Below, piece after piece: positions 7,658 to 16,884 of a stretch of DNA of 34,090 nt. Within the stretch, counting starts at the first letter, position 1. Every line of letters starts with the position of its first letter. The notes beneath the pieces were generated by a model. The model saw only the letters and a program-made list of their open reading frames with translations, was not told the DNA's origin and ran no database searches. The DNA lies in contig JADGBW010000026.1 of assembly GCA_015231305.1 (NCBI GenBank), positions 1-34,090 on the forward strand, written 5' to 3'. This DNA comes from Magnetococcales bacterium (lineage in GTDB: Bacteria; Pseudomonadota; Magnetococcia; Magnetococcales; JADFYX01). A program made the position numbers and the translations under genes.

Positions 7658-10027
7658 ATGAATATTTTTGCATCATTACTAAATGTGAGAGGCCGGATAA
7701 ACCTTATAATTGTGCTTGCTGTACTAGGAATGATGGTAAGCGGTGTAGTATCAATTAGCGGTAAAGAAGGTGAACTACTAGAAGACCGCAAAACCCAAAC
7801 TAAAAATTTAGTTGAGACCTCATTTGGCGTGATAAAACATTTCTACGAGTTGGAAGCGGGGGGTATTATGACCCGCTTAGAAGCTCAGAAGCAGGCTAAA
7901 TCGGTTATTAAATCCCTGCGTTATGCTGGTAAAAACTATTTTTGGATTAACGATTATTCTGCCGTTATAGTAATGCACCCTATTAAGCCTAAACTTGATG
8001 GCAAGGATCTCTCAGAGTTCAAAGATAAGGGAGGTAAAAAACTTTTTTCTGAATTTACCGCTGTTGTTAAAAAAAATGGGGAGGGATTTGTCGATTATCT
8101 CTGGCCTAAACCGGGGTTAGAAGATCCAGCAGGTAAAATATCCTTTGTTAAGGGTTTTAAGCCTTGGGGTTGGATTGTTGGCTCTGGTATATATGTTGAT
8201 GATATAAAAGCAAAATTTTGGGAAGATGCACAAGATTTAGCAAAATCATTGGTAGTTATTGCCACTCTTCTTGCCCTTGTTGCCTATTCTCTTGCTTTAA
8301 CCATCATAAACCCTATTAAAAAAATATCTTCTGTTATCAGTAATATGGCAGATGGAAACTTAACCCAACGTATTGATGTTCCAAGCAAAAAAGATGAAAT
8401 ATTTAATATTGGTTATCTTGTTAATGGTATGGCAGATAGCCTATCAGACAATACCCGTTCTATTCGCCTACAAGCACAAACAGTGTTGGCTGTGGTTAGA
8501 GGCTTGTCTAGATCAGGAAAAATGCTTGAAGATGACTCTTCACAAATTAAAACCATGATAGTTCAGTCAATTAAAGATAATGATGCAATTGATGCTGAAA
8601 CAACCAACCTAAAAAATAGTGTTGATGAGGCTGCTGACGATATCCATGGGGTTAGTAGCAGAGTGGGGATGTTATCAGGAGAGATACAGACCATTGCAGC
8701 TGATTCTGAAAACGCTAGTAACAATGTGACGACAATGGCCTCAGCAGCAGAAGAGATGAAGGCAAATATCTCTGGTGTTAATGACAGCCTAGATAAGGTT
8801 AGTAGCTCTGTAACCACAATTGCAGGGTCTATAAATGAGATGACAGACTCATTAAAGGGAGTAAGGGTTCTTTGTGAATCGGCATCTACAATATCAAATC
8901 AGGCCAGTAATTTAATAGATGAGAACCAAACCATTATGCAATCTCTGTCAGTTTCTGCCCAAAAAATCAGTAATGTGGTAGAGATAATAAGTGGTATAGC
9001 AGAACAGACCAATATGTTAGCATTGAATGCTGCTATTGAAGCTGCTGGAGCAGGTGAAGCTGGAAAAGGTTTCTCGGTAGTTGCCAATGAAGTTAAGGAA
9101 CTGGCTAGACAAACAGTAGATGCAACCACAGAAATTTCAAATATGGTAGATGAGATACAAAATAGAACAAACGAAGCCACCAAAACCACAGAGCAAGTAA
9201 CGGATGCTTTTCAAAACATTAACCAATCCAACAAGGAGATAACCACTGCTATTACCGAGCAGAGTGACTCAGTTATTAATATTTCAAGCACCATGAATAA
9301 TGTTGAGCAGGCATCAGGCGAGGTAAGCAGGAATGTTAAAGAGCTTGAGAGTGCAGCTCAAGAGGTTTCGCGTAACGCACAAGAAGCAGCAACAAACACC
9401 TCATCTATTGCTGACTCTTCTCAAAGAGCAGCCACAGAGGCAGATTCATTTTCTAAGGAGGTTAGCAACATAAGCGATAAAACCCAGCAGATCAAAGGTC
9501 TGGGAGATGGAATTTTTTCAGCATCTGCTGCTGTTAAAGATAATTTTATTAAAATAAGTGAACTAAACTCACTTATTGCAAATATGATAAACCATACAGT
9601 ACAGATGACACATATTGTTGAAAATGCAGGACTAAGCCTACAAGAAGAGGTAAAAAGTCTAGATATTGGCAAGCTGCCTTTGGATATCCAAACCATTAAA
9701 CATCATCACTTAACCTGGATGAGCAACTTAAGCCAGTTAGTAATGGGTCGTGAGAGCCAGCACTCTATTGATAATATTCGTACTGCAAATGACTGTGAGT
9801 TTGGAAAATGGTATGAAGGAGAAGGGAAAAAATTATTAGGACATCTACCTATTTTTGTTGAGTTAGGGCGTGTACACAGTAATATCCATGAACAAGGAGC
9901 ACAGGCTTTAGATAATTGTCGTGGAGACAATATTGAAAAAGCTGAACAATTATATAAAGGTATGGAACCAACAAGAGAAGGGTTCTTTAAGTTATTGGAT
10001 GATCTCTATCTGTTGCAAACAGGATAA
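7658..10027 (+). CDS. Methyl-accepting chemotaxis protein, Cache-HAMP-MCP-CZB
   Basis: Transmembrane chemoreceptor of 789 residues. TM1 about 15-33; periplasmic single Cache domain (Cache_2 type, about 38-190, with [16 protein letters not shown] and [11 protein letters not shown]-like segments); TM2 about 196-217; HAMP 218-270; cytoplasmic coiled coil with the hairpin tip [15 protein letters not shown] and [13 protein letters not shown] (about 448-482). The C-terminus is a zinc-binding CZB domain (about 665-785) with HHH near 679, CEFGKWY near 712 and HSNIH near 741. CZB domains have been linked to zinc or hypochlorous acid sensing; the Cache ligand is unknown. AAAGGA lies about 8 nt before the ATG. 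No che genes are in the window. Confidence 0.93.
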   Translation: MNIFASLLNVRGRINLIIVLAVLGMMVSGVVSISGKEGELLEDRKTQTKNLVETSFGVIKHFYELEAGGIMTRLEAQKQAKSVIKSLRYAGKNYFWINDYSAVIVMHPIKPKLDGKDLSEFKDKGGKKLFSEFTAVVKKNGEGFVDYLWPKPGLEDPAGKISFVKGFKPWGWIVGSGIYVDDIKAKFWEDAQDLAKSLVVIATLLALVAYSLALTIINPIKKISSVISNMADGNLTQRIDVPSKKDEIFNIGYLVNGMADSLSDNTRSIRLQAQTVLAVVRGLSRSGKMLEDDSSQIKTMIVQSIKDNDAIDAETTNLKNSVDEAADDIHGVSSRVGMLSGEIQTIAADSENASNNVTTMASAAEEMKANISGVNDSLDKVSSSVTTIAGSINEMTDSLKGVRVLCESASTISNQASNLIDENQTIMQSLSVSAQKISNVVEIISGIAEQTNMLALNAAIEAAGAGEAGKGFSVVANEVKELARQTVDATTEISNMVDEIQNRTNEATKTTEQVTDAFQNINQSNKEITTAITEQSDSVINISSTMNNVEQASGEVSRNVKELESAAQEVSRNAQEAATNTSSIADSSQRAATEADSFSKEVSNISDKTQQIKGLGDGIFSASAAVKDNFIKISELNSLIANMINHTVQMTHIVENAGLSLQEEVKSLDIGKLPLDIQTIKHHHLTWMSNLSQLVMGRESQHSIDNIRTANDCEFGKWYEGEGKKLLGHLPIFVELGRVHSNIHEQGAQALDNCRGDNIEKAEQLYKGMEPTREGFFKLLDDLYLLQTG

Positions 10028-10133
10028 TTATTCTAAATTTGGTAGTATTTATCAGGCACGTTTCACCAACTACCAAATATTGGATTATAGATTTAGACAT
10101 ATACCCAAAGTAAATAGCCTAGTTTAGGTTAAA

Positions 10134-10139
10134 GGGAGG
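10134..10139 (+). promoter_or_regulatory. Strong Shine-Dalgarno supporting a GTG start
   Basis: GGGAGG ends 5 nt before the GTG at 10145. This is the strongest ribosome binding site seen in the window and it decides in favour of the GTG start of the soluble chemoreceptor-like gene. Confidence 0.75.
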
Positions 10140-10144
10140 TTTAA

Positions 10145-11302
10145 GTGAACTTATACAATGAACGTTCAGATACTATTATTAGTCAATCGACACATTTGAT
10201 TGGTGGTAAAGCCTTAAGGTTGGCTAATATTTCTGAGGAAATTAACGCGATAACTCACTCTCTGCAAAGTTGTGATACTCAAGGTGCAACCTTAAATATA
10301 AGCAATTTGAATGAACAAGTAAGCCAGATGCGGGAGCTTTTAGATAATGCTCTCTCTATTCTTGACATTGTGAAAAAAGAGAGCAGGACCATAGGGGCAA
10401 TTGCTGATCAAACCAATATATTATCAGTAAATGCCGCTATTCAAGCTGCCCAATCAATTGGTGTATCTGGTATGCGTTTTAGTGTGGTTGCCCACGAAGT
10501 AAAACAGCTAGCTACTAGATCTAAAGAGACAGCAGTTGATATTTCTAAACAGTTGGAAGCTCTTATAGAGAGTTTTAATAGGCTGCAATCTGAGATTGAT
10601 AATAGTATAGAAAAAGCTGAGTCAGCTAAAGAGAAAGTTGCAAGTATTACCTCAATAAACAATGATTCTAGCCAGCGACTTGATAGGGTGGGGCAACTTT
10701 TAAAAGAGGCGTTTGAGAGAGAAAATCATCAGTTAAAACTGCTTATTAAAACTGGGGTAGAGACAGAACATTCACCATTTTGTGCTAAAGCTATCGAAAC
10801 CGCTGCATTAATAAGTGAAACGTTTGAGCAAGCTATCAAAGATAGAAAAATTTCTTCGCAAGCACTGTTTAGTAATGAATATACTAAAATTGAAGGGAGT
10901 AACCCTGAACAATTTAAAACTCCATATATAGAGTTTACAGATAAAATATTACCAACTATCCAAGAACCAATTTGTCAATGGAACCCCAAGGTTGCATTTT
11001 GTGCTGCGGTGAGAATTGACTCTTTTTTACCTACCCATATTCTCAAGGTATCAAATCCGCAACGACTACACCCAAAAACAGCCGAAGATATAGCGTGGAA
11101 TGATGCTAACTGTCGTAACCGTAGATTTTTTAAAGATCCTACAGGTATAGCAGCCGGAAAAAATAGAGAGCAATGTATGGTGAGAGTTTATGACCGCAAA
11201 GTAGGTGATAATACAGTAATTATGTATGATGTATCAGCCCCAATAATGGTTAACAATAAACATTGGGGTGGTTTGCGTATCGGCTATAAAGCAAAGGAAT
11301 AA
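10145..11302 (+). CDS. Soluble chemoreceptor-like protein with short, altered MCP tip and C-terminal sensor module
   Basis: 385 residues, GTG start, no transmembrane segment. Residues 60-145 hold a shortened MCP hairpin, IGAIADQTNILSVNAA (83-98) with RFSVVAHEVKQLA (111-123). Relative to the canonical tip the usual IEAARAGE is replaced by IQAAQSIG, removing conserved Glu and Arg residues. The C-terminal module (about 260-385) contains AWNDANCRNRRFFKDPTG, MYDVSAPI and HWGGLRIGYK. From memory this module recurs at the end of some alphaproteobacterial MCPs as an intracellular sensor. It lies 117 nt after the membrane MCP and could be co-transcribed. It may join receptor arrays or act independently of CheA. 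Confidence 0.75.
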   Translation: MNLYNERSDTIISQSTHLIGGKALRLANISEEINAITHSLQSCDTQGATLNISNLNEQVSQMRELLDNALSILDIVKKESRTIGAIADQTNILSVNAAIQAAQSIGVSGMRFSVVAHEVKQLATRSKETAVDISKQLEALIESFNRLQSEIDNSIEKAESAKEKVASITSINNDSSQRLDRVGQLLKEAFERENHQLKLLIKTGVETEHSPFCAKAIETAALISETFEQAIKDRKISSQALFSNEYTKIEGSNPEQFKTPYIEFTDKILPTIQEPICQWNPKVAFCAAVRIDSFLPTHILKVSNPQRLHPKTAEDIAWNDANCRNRRFFKDPTGIAAGKNREQCMVRVYDRKVGDNTVIMYDVSAPIMVNNKHWGGLRIGYKAKE

Positions 11303-11307
11303 TTATA

Positions 11308-13782
11308 TTACTGGTAAAGCTCATCTTCTAAATCTTGGAGATCTTCCACAACCCCTTTACCTTTAGACGGGTTGGGTTTTTGCCCTTCTTTAAATGCCTC
11401 CATCACCCAATGTTTTTCTCCTTGGGCTAGGTTTTCTCCTGTCTCATAGTTAACTGCCTCAAGATGTATCCCTTCTGGTACGGGAAAGTCAGTTGTTGGG
11501 CGGTCTTTTAAACCTGCACGCATAACATCAATCCATATAGGCAAGGCGGCTGTTGCTCCTGTTTCCCGGTATCCTAGTGGTGAGGAGTCGTCCATCCCTA
11601 CCCAAACCCCAGTTACCAATGATGGGCTAAAACCCATAAACCAAGCATCACGAAGATCGTTGGTGGTTCCTGTTTTACCCGCTAGAGGTCGGCGTAATTT
11701 TTTAGCCCGCCTTCCAGTGCCGTGTTGCACAACCCCTTTAAGTAGGTTAGTAGTCTGATAAGCTGTAGTGGGGTCTAACACTCGTGAGCCAAATAGTGAT
11801 GCGGATTCTGGCTCTTTTTCAATAGTTCTTACATTGTGTTTTACACTCTGTTTTTGGGGTTCTTGATGACATAATAGACAGTCTCCCCCTTTATGACGGT
11901 AGACAGTACGACCAAAACGGTCTTGCACTCTGGCAATATAGACTGGTTCTACTAGTTTTCCACCATTAGCAAAAACAGCGTAGGCTGATGTCATATCAAG
12001 TGGAGTAAAGCCTATAGAGCCAAGGGAGAGGGAGAGGTCTTGGCGGAATTTTGGGATTGGTAGGCCAAATTTTTCTAAAAATGGAACCACAGTTGAAATA
12101 CCAAGGTTTTTCACTAAGCGAATAGTAACAAGGTTGCGTGAGTGAGCTAAGCCTGTACGTAAAGTAGTGGGGCCGTAGAATTTTTTTTCATAGTTTTCTG
12201 CCCGCCATACCTTCAACTCACCAGTATCAGGGTCACGATATTTAATTGGCAGGGGACTATCGTCAATTTTATCCACAGGAGAGTATTTTTGATCCAAGCC
12301 CGCAGCATAAAGAAATGGTTTAAAAGCAGACCCCGGTTGGCGTTTGCTCTGTGTAGCTCGGTTAAATTCACTTTTGCTAAAATTGTAACCACCAACCATA
12401 GCTAAAATCTGTCCGGTATGAGGGTCCAAACTTATGGAGGCAGCTTCAGCTTCTGGTTCCTGTGCTAAACGATAAATACCATCTTTTTTTCTTGGTTTCT
12501 CAACAAGTATAATATCTCCTGCAACCATTACATCACTAATTTTTTTAACTTTTGCTCCTGGTTTTTTATCGTCACCTTCAAGTCTGGGTCTAGCCCATTT
12601 AACACCTGCAAAAGGTAGGTCAATAATATTTTTATCTTTTATTAGCTGGACTTTAGCTGGTGAACCTTCAGTAGTGTCTATAACCAACCCATAAAGATAG
12701 TTTGAAGTAGATATTGTTTTCTCTGGGTTGGCAGCTATCCACTTATCAAGGGTTTGGGTTTTCAAATTATCAAGATGATCAAGAACTCCACGATAACCGT
12801 GGCGACGATCAAGGGCCAGCAGTCCATCTCTAACTGCTTTTTGCGAAGCTTTTTGTAGATCTGGGTCTAATGTGGTGTAGACATCTAACCCACCTCGGTA
12901 AAGCTGGTTATAACCCCACTCGGTACGGATTGTTCTACGTACATGTTCTAAAAAGTGGGGGGCGATTTGCTCTAAGGGTTTTGGAGGTCGGGCCAAGCCA
13001 AAAGAGGCGGATTTTGCAATTTGGGCCTCTTGGGGGGTAATTACTCCCACTGCTTCCATTCTATTTAATACTTTTATCTGTCTTTTTCTAGCTCTATCAG
13101 GTCTGCGCCAAGGGTTGTAACGGTTAGGAGCTTGGGGCAGGCCAGCTATTAAGGCCATCTGGCCTAGGCTTAATTCTGAGACATCTTTGTTAAAGTAGAT
13201 CCGTGAAGCTGCTCCTACACCATAAGCACCAGAACCTAACAAGACTTGGTTTAAGTAGAGTTCAATAATTTCATCTTTTGTAAAACGTTGCTCAATGCGA
13301 AGAGAGAGAATTATCTCTTTAATTTTTCTCTCCCAGGTTTTAATACCTGTTAAAAGAAAGGTTCTTGCAACCTGCTGGGTAATGGTAGATGCACCTTGTA
13401 CCTTACGCCCAGCTCGTACATTAGCAATTGCAGCACGAAACATACCTATAGGATCAATACCCGGATGTTTATAAAATTTCCAATCTTCAATAGCTAAAAG
13501 TGCAAGCACCAACTTATGGGGGATTTTTTCAAAAGGGACAAATTGACGACGCTGTATATAAAATTCACCTAACATCTGGTAGTCTCTAGCAAATACTCTA
13601 GTTACCAAGCTAGGTTTATAGTGTGCTAGGTCATCAAGGGTTGGCAGGTCTTTACTATATATTTGGTATACTTTCCAAATACCACCAAGGCCAATTAAAC
13701 CCATGATGATAAACAAAACCGTTAGGCGGAAAAACCAGCCACGCTTTTTTTTGTTCTGACCTTTTTTTACTTTTTGACTCAT
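11308..13782 (-). CDS. mrcA: Penicillin-binding protein 1A, bifunctional glycosyltransferase/transpeptidase
   Basis: Class A PBP (824 residues) that polymerises and cross-links peptidoglycan. A Lys/Arg-rich N-terminus precedes one TM helix (about 18-42). The GT51 domain has AIEDWKFYKHPGID (97-110, catalytic Glu99) and GASTITQQ (130-137). The transpeptidase has SAFK (485-488, nucleophile Ser485), SRN (548-550) and KTGT (703-706). An OB-like insert lies between the two catalytic domains. Residues 635-639 read CLLCH, a CxxCH motif within the transpeptidase domain. It is divergent from pilM, the arrangement common in gammaproteobacteria. Its stop lies 5 bp from the convergent chemoreceptor gene. 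AAGG precedes the ATG by 9 nt. Confidence 0.96.
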   Translation of the reverse strand: MSQKVKKGQNKKKRGWFFRLTVLFIIMGLIGLGGIWKVYQIYSKDLPTLDDLAHYKPSLVTRVFARDYQMLGEFYIQRRQFVPFEKIPHKLVLALLAIEDWKFYKHPGIDPIGMFRAAIANVRAGRKVQGASTITQQVARTFLLTGIKTWERKIKEIILSLRIEQRFTKDEIIELYLNQVLLGSGAYGVGAASRIYFNKDVSELSLGQMALIAGLPQAPNRYNPWRRPDRARKRQIKVLNRMEAVGVITPQEAQIAKSASFGLARPPKPLEQIAPHFLEHVRRTIRTEWGYNQLYRGGLDVYTTLDPDLQKASQKAVRDGLLALDRRHGYRGVLDHLDNLKTQTLDKWIAANPEKTISTSNYLYGLVIDTTEGSPAKVQLIKDKNIIDLPFAGVKWARPRLEGDDKKPGAKVKKISDVMVAGDIILVEKPRKKDGIYRLAQEPEAEAASISLDPHTGQILAMVGGYNFSKSEFNRATQSKRQPGSAFKPFLYAAGLDQKYSPVDKIDDSPLPIKYRDPDTGELKVWRAENYEKKFYGPTTLRTGLAHSRNLVTIRLVKNLGISTVVPFLEKFGLPIPKFRQDLSLSLGSIGFTPLDMTSAYAVFANGGKLVEPVYIARVQDRFGRTVYRHKGGDCLLCHQEPQKQSVKHNVRTIEKEPESASLFGSRVLDPTTAYQTTNLLKGVVQHGTGRRAKKLRRPLAGKTGTTNDLRDAWFMGFSPSLVTGVWVGMDDSSPLGYRETGATAALPIWIDVMRAGLKDRPTTDFPVPEGIHLEAVNYETGENLAQGEKHWVMEAFKEGQKPNPSKGKGVVEDLQDLEDELYQ

Positions 13783-14088
13783 GGCTTAACCTTAACAAAT
13801 AACAACAAACTATCATAGTAACGTTATGAGAGTAAGCTTGCATCTAATAAAATCTATCCCTACATATGATATTTTTAAAGGAGACAATTTTTACCAAAAG
13901 AAATGGTTAGTATTATCCTTGATATTCTATTTAAATCAATAAATTACAACTTAGACTAACTTCCATCTTCTGTTTGAACTATTATGGAGTTAATTTGGTT
14001 TTATTGATAGACAGTTTGTCTTGCAACTTGGTACTGTAAGTAGAGAAAAATTTGCAATTTAAAAAAATGGATCATTTATATTAATCTT
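13783..14088. other. Divergent promoter region between PBP1A and pilM
   Basis: This 306-bp AT-rich spacer must contain the start signals of both the PBP1A gene and the pilus operon. A small palindrome GACA-gtt-TGTC lies near 14010-14020. No consensus -35/-10 pair or sigma54 site could be assigned with confidence, and no gene is visible. Confidence 0.4.
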
Positions 14089-15204
14089 ATGCTGCCTTTT
14101 TTATCAAAATATAAACCTATCATCGGTCTAGATATCGGCACAACAGCTATCAGGGCGGTAGAAATACGTCCAGTGGGTTCTAGCTGGCGTTTGCATCGTT
14201 GGGGTAACCAGCCAATACCACCTGAGGCTGTGGTAGATGGTAAAATAAAAAATAGCGAAGAAGTGGTCTCTGCGCTACAAACTCTTTTTGCGAAAACCGG
14301 ATTTTCTACCAAACGAGTTGCCCTTTCAGTTGGTGGGCCTTCAGTTGTTATTAAAAGTATTCAGCTTCCCCTAATGACAGAAATGGACTTAGAAGACCAG
14401 ATTTCATTGGAGGCTGAAGAACATATTCCCTTTGGGATTGATGATGTACATCTTGATTTTCAAATTTTAAACCAAGATGAAGAAAACATGAACGTATTAT
14501 TAACTGCATGCAAAAAAGAGTCCTTAGATGCATATTTAAAAGTTGTTGATGAGGCAGGTTTAATAGCCTCAGTATGTGATTTAGATATCTGTTGTCTGGT
14601 TAATGCCCATGATGCATTCATATCTCCCGGTGCTTTTACTCCAAATAAAAAGGCAAAAAAACCAAAGAAAAAAGCAGTAAAAGGAGATGAAATAAAGGTT
14701 GCGCCACAGGTTGTGTTATTAGTCAACTGTGGAGGGTCATACCTTAATGTGGTTATTTTAATTGACGGTTTACCAGCTTTTACCCGTGACTATGTTTTTG
14801 GTATTAGGCAGCTGCTAAAACAGATTGCTGATGAGTTGGAGATCCCAATTAATGAGGCTGAAAAATTGCTTAAAGGTGGTAATACCCCAGAACAAAAAAA
14901 GGTTTTAGAAGAGCAACTTCCACCTTTTGAAGATCAACTTGCAAGCACTATAAAACAATCTATCGATTTTTTTAGCAAAAGTAATCCCAACCTTCCTGTA
15001 ACAAATCTTTTTTTATCTGGTCCGTCAACTCACATAGATGGTATAGAGCAACGTCTATTAGAAAAGCTTGCAATTCAAGTTGTATGTTGTAACCCAATTA
15101 GTGGCCTTAAATCAGGTAGTGGCAAAGGGTATGTGCCTATGCCTAAAGAGATGGCATCGCGTTTTATTGTGGCATTGGGGTTGGCTTTACGGGGTGATAT
15201 GTAA
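14089..15204 (+). CDS. pilM: Type IV pilus inner-membrane platform protein PilM
   Basis: Actin-like (FtsA-fold) cytoplasmic ATP-binding protein that docks on PilN and links the pilus motor platform to the alignment complex. 371 residues. The first phosphate loop is IGLDIGTTAIRAVEI (12-26), and SVGGPSVVIKSIQLP and EAEEHIPFGIDDVHLDFQIL are typical PilM blocks. Unusual is a Lys-rich insertion at about 184-203 (PNKKAKKPKKKAVKGDE), where most PilM proteins have a short loop. It is the first gene of the operon, and its TAA overlaps the pilN ATG by one base. No Shine-Dalgarno precedes its start. Confidence 0.95.
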   Translation: MLPFLSKYKPIIGLDIGTTAIRAVEIRPVGSSWRLHRWGNQPIPPEAVVDGKIKNSEEVVSALQTLFAKTGFSTKRVALSVGGPSVVIKSIQLPLMTEMDLEDQISLEAEEHIPFGIDDVHLDFQILNQDEENMNVLLTACKKESLDAYLKVVDEAGLIASVCDLDICCLVNAHDAFISPGAFTPNKKAKKPKKKAVKGDEIKVAPQVVLLVNCGGSYLNVVILIDGLPAFTRDYVFGIRQLLKQIADELEIPINEAEKLLKGGNTPEQKKVLEEQLPPFEDQLASTIKQSIDFFSKSNPNLPVTNLFLSGPSTHIDGIEQRLLEKLAIQVVCCNPISGLKSGSGKGYVPMPKEMASRFIVALGLALRGDM

Positions 15205-15800
15205 TGATTTTACGTGTGAATTTGTTGCCTTACCGTGATTCGCGTCGCGAAAAAGTGATGCAAATAATACTGTTAGCCTGGGGAGCTACCGCAGTGTTGG
15301 GTGTGGGGCTTATAATATTTACTAGCTCATATATTTCTGACCATATTTTAGCCCAAACAGCTGTAAAAAAACAAAAAACTGCTGTTATTGCCCAGCTTGA
15401 TAAAAAATTGGGAGAGATAAAAGATATTAATGTTCGCAAGCGACAAGTAAAAGCAAGGCTTGCAGTTATTGAAACTCTCGGTTTGCAGAGAGACCTACCA
15501 GTACACTTGTTGGAGTCAATCAGTATTGCGATTCCCGATAAGGTTTGGCTGCAAGAAATTTCCACATACCAAAACACCCTTAGCATCACTGGTAACACTC
15601 TATCCAATGCCATGGTTGCTGATTTTATGCGCAAACTGGCTAGTTCTAAGTACATATCCAATGTTAATTTAAATAATATTGCTCAGTCTAAGAGAGCAAG
15701 CAACAACAATAAATTACGCAATTTTAAGCTTAGTGCCGATATTGTCATACCAACCTTAAATAAACCGGAAAAGTCCGGCACAAATAGGGGTGATAAATAA
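15204..15800 (+). CDS. pilN: Type IV pilus alignment protein PilN
   Basis: Bitopic inner-membrane protein, 198 residues. The short cytoplasmic N-terminus is the PilM-binding motif LRVNLLPYRDSRR (3-15); a TM helix (about 22-42), a periplasmic coiled coil and a ferredoxin-like domain follow. It pairs with PilO. It starts inside the pilM stop (TAATG), implying translational coupling, and ends 2 nt before pilO. Confidence 0.93.
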   Translation: MILRVNLLPYRDSRREKVMQIILLAWGATAVLGVGLIIFTSSYISDHILAQTAVKKQKTAVIAQLDKKLGEIKDINVRKRQVKARLAVIETLGLQRDLPVHLLESISIAIPDKVWLQEISTYQNTLSITGNTLSNAMVADFMRKLASSKYISNVNLNNIAQSKRASNNNKLRNFKLSADIVIPTLNKPEKSGTNRGDK

Positions 15801-15802
15801 TA

Positions 15803-16396
15803 ATGGAACTAGGTTTTGATCCCGCTGATATACTACGCTTACCACTTTTTAAAAAAATTGGTATTGGTTTATTAATTTTATTAATATTAGCTGCGGGTTA
15901 TTGGCATTTTTCCTTAAGAGATCAATTGCAAAGGGTAGATGCCAATGCAGCTGCTATAACAGCGTTAGAGAATAGCATAGCTTCAAAAAAGCGTATGTTG
16001 CTTGCACTGCCAAGACTGCGTAAGGAGTTAATTGCTTTAAAGAAGAGAGAGGCCAAAGCTGCTCGTAAGTTACCATCTAAAAAGGAAATCCCTGCTCTTT
16101 TAACAGATATTTCCAACGCAGGACACGAGCAAGGGCTGGAGTTTACCCTTTTTGCTCCTAAGCCAGAACTACCTATGGATGTCTATGCTAAAGTGCCAGT
16201 TGAGGTAAAGGTACGTGGCCCGTACCATGAGACATTACTTTTTATGAATCAGGTAGCAAGACTATCGCGTATTGTGACATTTTCTAATATTAAAATGAAA
16301 CCAAAGGGTAAAATTCTTAATACACAAGCTTGGGTTACAACCTATAGGTTTTTGGATGTAAATAAACGGCCTGTAAAAAAAAGAGGTAGAAAATGA
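15803..16396 (+). CDS. pilO: Type IV pilus alignment protein PilO
   Basis: Bitopic inner-membrane partner of PilN, 197 residues. It has a short cytoplasmic start (FDPADILRLPLFKKIG), a TM helix about 18-37, a periplasmic coiled coil (about 40-95) and a ferredoxin-like C-terminal domain containing VPVEVKVRGPYHETLLFMNQ, the usual PilO core. It overlaps pilP by 4 nt (ATGA). Confidence 0.92.
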   Translation: MELGFDPADILRLPLFKKIGIGLLILLILAAGYWHFSLRDQLQRVDANAAAITALENSIASKKRMLLALPRLRKELIALKKREAKAARKLPSKKEIPALLTDISNAGHEQGLEFTLFAPKPELPMDVYAKVPVEVKVRGPYHETLLFMNQVARLSRIVTFSNIKMKPKGKILNTQAWVTTYRFLDVNKRPVKKRGRK

Positions 16397-16884
16397 GAAA
16401 CCTCTATCCCTTTTTATTCCGCTATCGGCTAAATGTATTGTTATGTCAGGTTATTTTGTTGTTCCCTTGGTCAGATGTAAGGGCTGATGCTATAAATAAA
16501 GCTCCTTACATTTATAAAGCTGAAGGCAAACGCAACCCGTTTCAAATTCCTATGGGTATTGGTATGCGTCCAGATGAGGCAAGCACTACAGCAAGTGGTG
16601 AGTTGAAACCTGTACGGATACCAGAATACTTAGAGCAATTTCAATTAGATAGTTTAAAATTGGTGGCAATTCTATTTCATATAGAAGGCCAGCAATCAGC
16701 AGCTATGGTACGAGACCCAGAGGGTAAGGGGCATCTAATTTATGTGGGTCAATATATAGGTGTCAATGAAGGGCAAATTACACAGATAAGTGATGGCGAA
16801 GTTACTATTGTAGAGCCAACCCCAGCACTTACAAATAAAGTACGTACCATTACCCTGCGGTTGCATAAAAAGGATGGAAAATGA
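16393..16884 (+). CDS. pilP: Type IV pilus protein PilP
   Basis: Periplasmic linker between PilN/PilO and the secretin, 163 residues. The conserved RNPFQIP segment is at about 52-58, followed by the beta domain with LDSLKLVAIL and DGEVTIVEP. PilP is normally a lipoprotein, but the N-terminal hydrophobic segment here ends without a convincing lipobox (its Cys sits in VLLC); a signal peptidase I site near VRADA is more likely. It overlaps pilO and pilQ by 4 nt each. Confidence 0.9.
   Translation: MRNLYPFLFRYRLNVLLCQVILLFPWSDVRADAINKAPYIYKAEGKRNPFQIPMGIGMRPDEASTTASGELKPVRIPEYLEQFQLDSLKLVAILFHIEGQQSAAMVRDPEGKGHLIYVGQYIGVNEGQITQISDGEVTIVEPTPALTNKVRTITLRLHKKDGK

Noticed and set aside
9921-10127. 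Frame overlapping the end of the first chemoreceptor and the spacer, considered as a frameshifted continuation.
   Set aside because: The CZB domain is complete at the annotated stop and the overlapping frame has no related sequence.
12269-12277. Perfect DnaA box TTATCCACA, considered because mnmE often lies near oriC.
   Set aside because: It is single, 12 kb from mnmE and inside the PBP1A coding sequence; no box cluster or AT-rich unwinding region.
14004-14035. Possible sigma54 promoter (TTGCA word) before pilM.
   Set aside because: The matching GG element at the right distance is missing.
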